From JACDAN01 sp036380355 (GTDB lineage: Bacteria > Actinomycetota > Thermoleophilia > Gaiellales > Gaiellaceae): DNA of 17,317 nucleotides. The stretch spans positions 1 to 17,317 of the forward strand of contig DASVEW010000102.1 of the NCBI GenBank assembly GCA_036380355.1, written 5' to 3'. The first letter of the stretch is position 1. Each line of letters begins with the position of its first letter. A program made the translations under genes and the position numbers. This document shows, one piece after another, positions 1 through 5,893 of the stretch. The notes beneath the pieces are model-generated. The model saw only the letters and a list, made by a program, of their open reading frames with translations, was not told where the DNA came from and made no database searches.

Positions 1-858
1 CGTCGCGCTGCGCGACCGGCTCGCCGAGCTGCGGGGCATCCCGGAAGAGGAAGAGACCGCGGCGAGAATCGCCTGATGTGACGCCTCGTCCGGCGACTCG
101 CTGATTACGGTCGCAGGGCGCTCGAATCGCGCTAGCGCTTCGCCGAGCGGCTCGGCGCGCAGCGTGCCCTCCCCATACGGCAGGTGCTTCGTCTCATTGC
201 GGTTCGCATACGCGATGTCGGAGAAGTGGATGTGGAACGGCGCGCCCGGCTCGAGAATCGCGTCGGCGCGCTCAAGGACCGACCCGAACGCCTCGACCTC
301 CGTGAACGCGCCGTCCGAGGTTGCGTGCATGTGGGCGAAGTCCAGGACCGGGCGGATCCAGGACACGCGCTCTGCGATCGTGAGGACGTCGTCGATCGTC
401 CCCAGCTCACGTACCCGCCCCATGACCTCCACCCCGAACGGCACGCCGCGGCCCTTCTTCTCCAGCCGCTCGCGGAGCTCGCCGGCCTGCTCGACGACGT
501 CGTCGATCGCCTGCCCGCGCTCCCGTCCGAGCAGGAAGCCCGGGTGGAACACGACGAGCTCGGCGCCCGCCGCGAGGGCGATCCCGGCGGAATGGTCGAG
601 CATCCCGATCGCCATGTTCAGCTTCTTGCCGCGCTCCGCGTGTCCGACGAAACCCGCGATCGGGGCATGGACGGAGAGGACGATGCCGGCGTCGCGCGCC
701 AGCTCGCCGAGGCGCTCCGCCCAGGGGTAGTCCATCCAGAACTTGCCCTCGAAGTCGATCTCGCAGGCCGTGTAGCCGCGCTCCTGCAGGATCGAGATCG
801 CCTCCTCCGGCGACTCGCGCGAGGGAATTCGCGCCGGACCGAATCGCAGCTCGCCCAT
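1..858 (-). CDS. TIM-barrel endonuclease IV / sugar-phosphate isomerase-like protein (3' end not resolved)
   Basis: Reading leftward from ATG 858-856, the protein has the xylose isomerase-like TIM-barrel fold shared by endonuclease IV (Nfo) and sugar epimerases. Candidate metal ligands occur in the endonuclease IV order: His64 (SVHAP), His105 (FHPGF), Glu144 (VEVMG), Asp173 and His176 (DFAH), His209/His211 (FHIHFSD), His225 (KHLPYGEG) and Glu254 (SESP). The Asp of the endonuclease IV DxH motif appears as Thr (TKH). This resembles the short archaeal/actinobacterial AP-endonuclease-like proteins more than E. coli Nfo. Recognisable family sequence ends near residue 265 (ESPDEASHQAILAA). Beyond that the frame stays open to the window edge as a Ser/Arg-rich tail antisense to the 2-76 ORF, so the true stop lies left of the window or a frame error exists. 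A TAA four codons upstream rules out an earlier start. Role: abasic-site repair or sugar metabolism; the two cannot be separated here. Confidence 0.8.
   Translation of the reverse strand, partial: MGELRFGPARIPSRESPEEAISILQERGYTACEIDFEGKFWMDYPWAERLGELARDAGIVLSVHAPIAGFVGHAERGKKLNMAIGMLDHSAGIALAAGAELVVFHPGFLLGRERGQAIDDVVEQAGELRERLEKKGRGVPFGVEVMGRVRELGTIDDVLTIAERVSWIRPVLDFAHMHATSDGAFTEVEAFGSVLERADAILEPGAPFHIHFSDIAYANRNETKHLPYGEGTLRAEPLGEALARFERPATVISESPDEASHQAILAAVSSSSGMPRSSASRSRSAT
2..76 (+). CDS. C-terminal fragment of an unidentified protein (5' end outside window)
   Basis: An open frame enters from the left edge and ends at TGA 74-76. It encodes 24 residues that include LAELRGIPEEEE. The Ala/Leu/Glu/Arg-rich helical composition is what a genuine C-terminus in this genome would look like. 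The LAELRGIP stretch faintly resembles the last helix of TatD-type DNases, but the fragment is too short to assign. It overlaps the leftward TIM-barrel frame on the opposite strand, whose translation here is low-complexity Ser/Arg. I therefore infer that this + strand frame is the real coding strand at 1-60. I have no functional claim. Confidence 0.35.
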   Translation, partial: VALRDRLAELRGIPEEEETAARIA

Positions 859-870
859 GTCCGGAACTTA
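859..870 (-). promoter_or_regulatory. Putative leaderless -10 element for the TIM-barrel gene
   Basis: On the minus strand TAAGTT (870-865) is followed by exactly six bases and then the ATG at 858. It matches the TANNNT -10 pattern of actinobacterial sigma-70-type promoters at the spacing expected when transcription starts on the A of ATG. No Shine-Dalgarno sequence precedes the ATG. The same geometry recurs at two other genes in this window. Confidence 0.45.
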
Positions 871-874
871 ACCA

Positions 875-1294
875 GTGGCACACTTGACGGCGCGAGGAGG
901 CTTCCTGCTCAAGACGATCGTTGTCGCCTACGACGACCCGCAATCCGCCACCCTTGTGCGGGCGGCGGACCTGGCGGTGCTGGCCGGGGCGGATCTGGTC
1001 GTCACGAACGCGGTCGGTCCGATGAGAGGCGACTCGGCCGGCGAGGCGGCTCGCACCGCCGAAAGCAAGCTCGCGCAGGCTCGAAGAGCTCTCGCAGAGC
1101 GGCCCGTTCGGGCGGAGTTCGTTCCCTCCATCGGTGCTCCCGCGCAGGCGATCGTCCGCCTGGCCGAGGAGCGCAGTGCGGACCTGATCGTCGTCGGGAC
1201 GCGCAAGAAGCGCTTCCTCGAGCGGCTCGTCGAGGGCAGCGTCAACCGCGAAGTCCTCGAGCGCGCGCGGTGCGATGTGCTCGTCGTGTACTGA
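875..1294 (+). CDS. Universal stress protein (UspA family)
   Basis: A single-domain UspA protein of about 130-139 residues with a Rossmann-like alpha/beta fold. The first strand is KTIVVAYDD and the C-terminal nucleotide-binding segment is LIVVGTRKKRFLERLVEGSV, followed by CDVLVVY. The usual ATP-binding pattern is Gx2Gx9G(S/T). Here the first Gly and the GS pair are present but the second Gly is Lys (GTRK), so ATP binding may be weak or altered. The start is ambiguous. GTG 875 gives the longest form, but a strong GAGGAGG (894-900) sits four bases before CTG 905, which would give a protein starting LLKTIVV, the usual Usp position. I favour initiation near 905. The gene diverges from the TIM-barrel gene and converges with the TauE-like gene, leaving one base between their stops. 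Confidence 0.88.
   Translation: MAHLTARGGFLLKTIVVAYDDPQSATLVRAADLAVLAGADLVVTNAVGPMRGDSAGEAARTAESKLAQARRALAERPVRAEFVPSIGAPAQAIVRLAEERSADLIVVGTRKKRFLERLVEGSVNREVLERARCDVLVVY
894..900 (+). promoter_or_regulatory. Strong Shine-Dalgarno suggesting a CTG start for the usp gene
   Basis: GAGGAGG lies inside the longest usp reading frame and four bases before the in-frame codon CTG 905-907. Initiation there removes ten or so N-terminal residues that have no counterpart in Usp proteins. CTG starts are rare, so TTG 884 and GTG 875 remain possible. Confidence 0.45.
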
Positions 1295-1295
1295 G

Positions 1296-2231
1296 CTAAC
1301 GGCGCGAGCGCACCAGCTCGCTTGCGGGAACGAGCCGGCGCGGCCTGCGCGGCGCGCGGTTGGTCAGTGCGATCCCGTCCTGGCGGTGCCGCCGGACGAC
1401 GACGGCGACGGCGAGGAGCCAGACGGCCAGGACGGCGGCATACACCGGCTCGCGTACGGCGCCCTCGACCTCGAGCGCGTCGAACAGCGTGCGGACGTTC
1501 GTCACGATGATCATCCCGCCGACGGCAGCGCCAAGGAGCCCGGCGGTGATCTTGCGGACGAGCCAGGCGGCGATCGGCGCCGCGACGATCCCGCCCGCGA
1601 GGAGCGCGCCGACGAACGACCACGCGACTCCCTGACGGCCGAGCGCGAGCAGGAAGCCGATGCTGGCGGCAAGTGCGACGAGGAACTCGCTCGTGTCGAC
1701 CGAGCCGACGACCTTGCGCGGCTCCATCCGTCCGGTCGCCAGCAGCGTCGGCGTCATCGCCGGCCCCCAGCCTCCACCGCCCGTGGCGTCCACGAAGCCC
1801 GCCCCGAAGCCGAGCGGAGCCAGGAAGCCACCGCGCACGCCGGACGTGGACCTGAGTCGCGGCGGGCCGCCGAGCGTGAAGCGGGCGAGGATGTAGACGC
1901 CGAGCGCCATGAGCACTCCCGCCATCCAGGGCGTCGCCACCTCGGCGGAGATCGAGCTCAAGACGACGGCGCCGAGGAAGGCGCCGGCCGCACCCGTGAA
2001 CCCGACGGCCTTGACAGTGCGCCAGTCGACGTTGCCGAAGCGCCGGTGCGAGAAGCCAGCAGCCAGCGTCGTCCCCAGCTCGGCCATGTGCACCGAGGCA
2101 GAGGCCGTTGCGGGCGTCAGGCCGGCCGCGAGGACGAGCGACGTGGAGGTTGCGCCGTAGGCCATGCCGAGGGCGCCGTCGATGAGCTGCGCCACGAAGC
2201 CGACCGCCAAGAGGACGATCAGGAACTGCAT
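1296..2231 (-). CDS. TauE/SafE (TSUP) family membrane transporter
   Basis: A 311-aa integral membrane protein of the TauE/SafE family (4-toluene sulfonate uptake permease superfamily), whose members move sulfite, sulfate, sulfoacetate and related anions. Family signatures are the N-terminal AQLIDGALGMAYGATSTSLV, then SASVHMAELGTTL, and mid-protein GFVDATGGGGWGP, the second half of the internal repeat. About eight hydrophobic segments are seen. The C-terminus is a basic tail of about 30 residues (RRHRQDGIALTNRAPRRPRR). ATG 2231 shares its A with the TGA of the upstream sulfotransferase (TGATG), which fixes the start and predicts translational coupling. It is the last gene of the nine-gene operon. 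Its coupling to three sulfotransferases suggests handling of a sulfur anion, but substrate and direction cannot be read from sequence. Confidence 0.9.
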   Translation of the reverse strand: MQFLIVLLAVGFVAQLIDGALGMAYGATSTSLVLAAGLTPATASASVHMAELGTTLAAGFSHRRFGNVDWRTVKAVGFTGAAGAFLGAVVLSSISAEVATPWMAGVLMALGVYILARFTLGGPPRLRSTSGVRGGFLAPLGFGAGFVDATGGGGWGPAMTPTLLATGRMEPRKVVGSVDTSEFLVALAASIGFLLALGRQGVAWSFVGALLAGGIVAAPIAAWLVRKITAGLLGAAVGGMIIVTNVRTLFDALEVEGAVREPVYAAVLAVWLLAVAVVVRRHRQDGIALTNRAPRRPRRLVPASELVRSRR

Positions 2232-3175
2232 CAGCCGCCTCCACCGTTCGCCGTGGCGCCGACGGCTCCGAACTGTTCGGCGAATCTCTCGCGTATTCGT
2301 GCCGCCCGCTTGCGCTCCGTGGCGGGAGTGGACGGTACCGCCCGTGCATAGCCCAGCTCGTCGAGGAGATCTCCGGCGAGCTCCTCGAAGAGCGCAAGGT
2401 CGCGCTCGGCCATGCCACTCCGCCAGTCGCGCAGGCCCGGCGTTGGAGGAAGCCACGCGCTCTTGGCCGAGAGGCCCGGATCGGAGCGCGTCTTACCGAC
2501 GTGGAACTCCGCCATCTCGGACGCGTACGGGAGGTGGAGGAACGTCGTGATGCGCCGCAGTTCGCTCTCTGCATCGGCGACGAGTTGTTCGTAGCGCGTT
2601 TCGGCGTACCCGTCGCGCCCGATCCACTGCCCATCCTTCCGTCCGGCCAGCACGTGCCTCCGCCACCACAGCGCACAGACGCCGACCGGCTCGTCGCGCC
2701 AGAGCGGCCGCTTTCCCGGCCCCTTGGTCTCGGTTGCCCACTCCAGCGCGGACAGCGCGACGTCCCGGCCGTCGCGAATGACGTGGATCACTCGCGCCGA
2801 CGGAAACAGGCGATGCAGCAGTGGGAGTCGGCGAACGTACGACGGCGTCTTTTCGCCCGCCAGAGGCTTCCCCCGTATCCGTGCCAGCTCGTCGTAAAGC
2901 ATCTGCACGAACTCGGGGTACGTCCGGGCGCGATCGGCGGCAGACGTGACAGCCTCGTCGGGGAGCCCAAGCCGGTGGAACCGCCGGTAGCTTCGTACGC
3001 GTTCGACGATTTCGGCCGTGAGCGGCGGCTCCGCCTGGTCGGTCGGATCGATGACGCCGTGCGGGATGAAATGCGTGTCGTTGGCGACGGCGAGCTGGGG
3101 ATGGTGGTCGAGCATCCGCTGCAGGAGCGTCGTCCCCGAACGCGGGCACCCCACGACGAAGACCCAGGGGTTCAT
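2231..3175 (-). CDS. PAPS-dependent sulfotransferase, copy A (Sulfotransfer_3 type)
   Basis: A 314-aa cytosolic sulfotransferase that should transfer sulfate from PAPS to a hydroxyl acceptor. The 5'-phosphosulfate-binding loop is VGCPRSGTTLL (residues 8-18). The conserved GEKTP is at 107-111. The 3'-phosphate-binding motif HVIRDGRDVALS (131-142) supplies the Arg and Ser. The start is set at ATG 3175, which overlaps the upstream stop as ATGA; an ATG at 3193 would add six residues without family support. It is the most divergent of the three copies: it carries THFIPHGVID where the other two have LHWLP or QHWLP, and its C-terminus is longer with a Gly-rich end. A different acceptor is therefore plausible but unproven. 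Confidence 0.93.
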   Translation of the reverse strand: MNPWVFVVGCPRSGTTLLQRMLDHHPQLAVANDTHFIPHGVIDPTDQAEPPLTAEIVERVRSYRRFHRLGLPDEAVTSAADRARTYPEFVQMLYDELARIRGKPLAGEKTPSYVRRLPLLHRLFPSARVIHVIRDGRDVALSALEWATETKGPGKRPLWRDEPVGVCALWWRRHVLAGRKDGQWIGRDGYAETRYEQLVADAESELRRITTFLHLPYASEMAEFHVGKTRSDPGLSAKSAWLPPTPGLRDWRSGMAERDLALFEELAGDLLDELGYARAVPSTPATERKRAARIRERFAEQFGAVGATANGGGG

Positions 3176-4125
3176 GCGGCGATCTGGTTCCATGCCTGGG
3201 GAACCGGCAGTCGCCGGGAATGCGCGTACTCGGCAAACGCCGTACGAAAGCGCCCAGCCCGGTCAAGCGCCTCAGCAGAGGCCGGCGGCGCCCCAGTGGG
3301 ATAGCCGAGGTCCGTCAGCAGGTGTCCGGCCGCCGCCTCGAACCGGGCGACGTCTTCGGATTCCATCTGTTCTCGCCAGCGTCGGAGGCCCGGGGTCACC
3401 GGGCGGCGGGGCCCGCTCTTCTTCGACCGCACATGCCCCTTGTGGAAAGAAAGCATCGCCTGGTCGAAGCGCACGCCGAGGAAGTCGCAGAGGCGTTGGC
3501 ATTCGCGCTTCGGGTCGACGACAAGGGACTCGTAGCGCAACTCGTGGTAGCGCTCGGATCCGAGGAGGCCTGCCGCCTCTCTCCCCAGGCGCACATGGCA
3601 GTCCCAGAACAGCGCTGCCGTCGTCACCGCGTCCTCGTCCCAGCTTGGGAACCGGCCGGCCGCGCGATCGCTCCTGCTCCAATCGAGCAGGGAGAGCGCA
3701 ACATCTCGACCGTCACGGATCAAGTGGACGAACTTCGCGTGCGGCCAGAGGGCATGCAGCGTGGGTAAGGCGCGCACGTAATGGGGCGTCTTCTCGCCCA
3801 CGAGCCTCTTGCCCTTGACGTCGCCGTGAAGGCTGAAGAGGTCGGCGACGAAGCGCGTGTAATGCTTCGGCCGGTCGTCGCCGAGAAGCCGATCGAGCGC
3901 CGAAGGCTCGAGTTCGAGCCGCGGGAAGCGCTCGTGGCTGCGGATTTTCGCGATGAGCTCCCGCGTGACAAAGCCCTCGTTCGTCAACCCGACGCGCCGC
4001 TCCCACCAGCGCGGGAGCCAGTGAAGCTCCCGAATGATTGCGAGCTCCGGATGCGCGTCTCCGATGCGGCTCAACAACGTCGTCCCGGAGCGGGGGCAGC
4101 CGACGATGAAGACATAAGGGTTCAT
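3172..4125 (-). CDS. PAPS-dependent sulfotransferase, copy B
   Basis: A 317-aa Sulfotransfer_3 family protein starting MNPYVFIVGCPRSGTTLL, with the 5'-phosphosulfate loop at about residues 8-18, VGEKTPHYV in the middle and HLIRDGRDVALS as the 3'-phosphate site. It is clearly closer to copy C than to copy A: both have WLPR, then WPHAK before the RDGRD motif, LGREA, and a matching C-terminal end (VPQAWNQIAA against VPRAWEMVAV). This points to a recent tandem duplication. The start at 4125 overlaps the previous stop as ATGA; an ATG at 4161 would add twelve residues that lie inside the coding end of the previous gene. It acts in the cytosol on an acceptor presumably made by the upstream glycosyltransferases. 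Confidence 0.93.
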   Translation of the reverse strand: MNPYVFIVGCPRSGTTLLSRIGDAHPELAIIRELHWLPRWWERRVGLTNEGFVTRELIAKIRSHERFPRLELEPSALDRLLGDDRPKHYTRFVADLFSLHGDVKGKRLVGEKTPHYVRALPTLHALWPHAKFVHLIRDGRDVALSLLDWSRSDRAAGRFPSWDEDAVTTAALFWDCHVRLGREAAGLLGSERYHELRYESLVVDPKRECQRLCDFLGVRFDQAMLSFHKGHVRSKKSGPRRPVTPGLRRWREQMESEDVARFEAAAGHLLTDLGYPTGAPPASAEALDRAGRFRTAFAEYAHSRRLPVPQAWNQIAA

Positions 4126-5081
4126 ACGGCCACCATTTCCCACGCCCGAGGAACTCGCCATCCCGCCGAGCGGGCGAAGTCAACGAACGCTTCGCGGGCC
4201 GCTGAAGCATCCTCCAGCTCGGCAGCGGAACTCGATACTGCGCTGCGTGCATAGCCGAGCTCCTGGAGAAGATCGCCCACGGCGACCTCGAACCGGCCCA
4301 GGCTTTCCGCAGCCATCTCGTCACGCCAGCTGCGGAGGCCCGCCGTCACGGGCCGCCAGGCCTTCTTTGCGCTGAGACCGGGCTTCGACCTCGCCCGCCC
4401 CTCGTGGAAACGGAGCATCGAGGGGTCGTACGGAATTCCGAGGAACCTGCAGAGCTCGAGGCATGCGCCCTCGGGATCGCCGACAAGCGCCTCGTAGCGC
4501 AGCTCGAAGTAGCGCTCGGACCCCAGCCCCTCGCCAGCCTCGCGGCCCAGGCGGACGTTCCACTCCCAGTAGAGCGCCGCGGTCGTCACCGGATCGTCGT
4601 CCCACGTCCGGAAGCGCCCGACGTTGCGTTCCGCCTTGTCCCAGTCGAGCAACGAAAGGGCGACGTCGCGGCCGTCCCGGATCAAGTGGACGACCTTCGC
4701 GTGCGGCCAGAGCTCCACGAGCGTCTGGAGGTGGCGGACGTACTTCGGCGTCTTCTCCCCGACGTGGCCCTTCCCCTTGATCCGGCCGTGGAGATCGAAC
4801 AGCTCTGTGACGAAGTCCGAGTAGTGCCTGCCGTTCTCGACCAGTTCCGCCACCTGCTTGAACGGGACCTCGAGTGCGGGGAAGCGCCGGTCGGACAGCA
4901 GCATGTCGAGCAGGGCCGGCGTCACGAACCCCTCGGGTGTGACCCCGATCCGCCACTCCCAATAGCGCGGCAGCCAGTGCTGCTCGCGGACGATCGCGAG
5001 GTCCGGGTGGGCATCCCCGATCCGGCGGAGCAACGTCGTCCCGGACCGCGAGCAGCCGACGAAGAAGACGTACGGGTTCAT
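4122..5081 (-). CDS. PAPS-dependent sulfotransferase, copy C
   Basis: A 319-aa Sulfotransfer_3 family enzyme and the first of the three tandem copies in transcription order. Motifs: 5'-phosphosulfate loop VGCSRSGTTLL with Ser replacing the Pro of the CPRSGTT form, HVGEKTPKYV, and HLIRDGRDVALS for the PAPS 3'-phosphate. No signal peptide or membrane segment is seen, so it is cytosolic. ATG 5081 overlaps the TGA of the phosphotransferase gene (ATGA). Substrate unknown; the operon suggests a glycan, glycolipid or glycoside. Confidence 0.93.
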   Translation of the reverse strand: MNPYVFFVGCSRSGTTLLRRIGDAHPDLAIVREQHWLPRYWEWRIGVTPEGFVTPALLDMLLSDRRFPALEVPFKQVAELVENGRHYSDFVTELFDLHGRIKGKGHVGEKTPKYVRHLQTLVELWPHAKVVHLIRDGRDVALSLLDWDKAERNVGRFRTWDDDPVTTAALYWEWNVRLGREAGEGLGSERYFELRYEALVGDPEGACLELCRFLGIPYDPSMLRFHEGRARSKPGLSAKKAWRPVTAGLRSWRDEMAAESLGRFEVAVGDLLQELGYARSAVSSSAAELEDASAAREAFVDFARSAGWRVPRAWEMVAV

Positions 5082-5893
5082 GCGAGCATCCCGTCGGGAA
5101 GCGCCGCCGCGGCGAGGCCCACCTCGTCGTTCAGAGAGGCGAGCCGCAGGAGGGCCAGCCGCCGGCAGCGGTCGAGCAGCGGCTCGTCGAGGCCCGGGCC
5201 CGTCTGCGCATAGGCCTTCATGAGCACCTGCGTCTCTCGTCCGAGCTCGCGTTCACGTCGGCGCTCGAGCAGCTCGATATGGGCAAGGAGGTTGCCGACG
5301 TCCAGCTCCGGCGGCCCGAGTGCTGCGTCATCGAGGTCGATCAGGCCGACGCGCTCTCCGGCGACGACCTGCTCTTCGTACAGATCCCGGTGCACGACGG
5401 TCGTGCACCTCCACTCGCTCCCGAGATGCGGGAGCGCCTCGCCCACCACCTCCGCGACCGCGGGCGAGGCGGTGTCAGCGCGAGAGCGGAGGATCTCGAG
5501 CTCCCGGCCGATCGTGTGCGGCTCGAGCGGGGCCGGGGTGTTGCCGTCCCACGCCGCGTGCCAGGCGCCGATCGCGGCACCGACCCGCGCGGAGGTCCCG
5601 TGGTCGCCCTCGAGCAGGGCTACGCGGAGCGGATCGCCCACCACCTCCGAGAGGACGACGAGATGAAGGCTGGGATCCACGTGGAGGACGCTCGGAACGA
5701 CCGGCTCCGGCGGGCCACCGGCGAGCGCGGCAATTCGCCGAGCGACGGTTGTCGCGCGGTCGGAGGCGTAGACCTTGGCGATCGCGCTTCCTCTCGGCCC
5801 ACGAGCCCGTAGCGTCCGCCGGCGACCGGGCTTGTGCTTGAGCTCCTCGAGGACAACCGGTGCGCCCACCAGCTGCTGGAGGACCTCGATCAC
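5078..5893 (-). CDS. APH-like phosphotransferase (stand-alone kinase-fold protein)
   Basis: A 271-aa protein of the aminoglycoside phosphotransferase / choline kinase fold. The N-lobe has a candidate ATP-anchoring Lys40 in IAKVY. The catalytic loop is HRDLYEEQ (168-175) and the metal-binding segment is LIDLDDAALGPPELDVGNLL (from 184). In the usual Brenner motif HxDxxxxN the last residue is Asn; here it is Gln, which is also the case in the domain fused to the ABC exporter encoded just upstream. Family members phosphorylate sugars, amino alcohols or antibiotics. In an operon with glycosyltransferases and an exporter, a sugar or glycoside kinase is more likely than drug resistance, but this is inference. 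The start at 5893 overlaps the upstream stop (ATGA), and its own stop overlaps sulfotransferase C. Confidence 0.88.
   Translation of the reverse strand: MIEVLQQLVGAPVVLEELKHKPGRRRTLRARGPRGSAIAKVYASDRATTVARRIAALAGGPPEPVVPSVLHVDPSLHLVVLSEVVGDPLRVALLEGDHGTSARVGAAIGAWHAAWDGNTPAPLEPHTIGRELEILRSRADTASPAVAEVVGEALPHLGSEWRCTTVVHRDLYEEQVVAGERVGLIDLDDAALGPPELDVGNLLAHIELLERRRERELGRETQVLMKAYAQTGPGLDEPLLDRCRRLALLRLASLNDEVGLAAAALPDGMLA

Noticed and set aside
5078..5893. Aminoglycoside resistance gene
   Set aside because: The fold matches APH, but the changed Brenner motif and the glycosyltransferase/exporter/sulfotransferase context argue for a biosynthetic or regulatory role.
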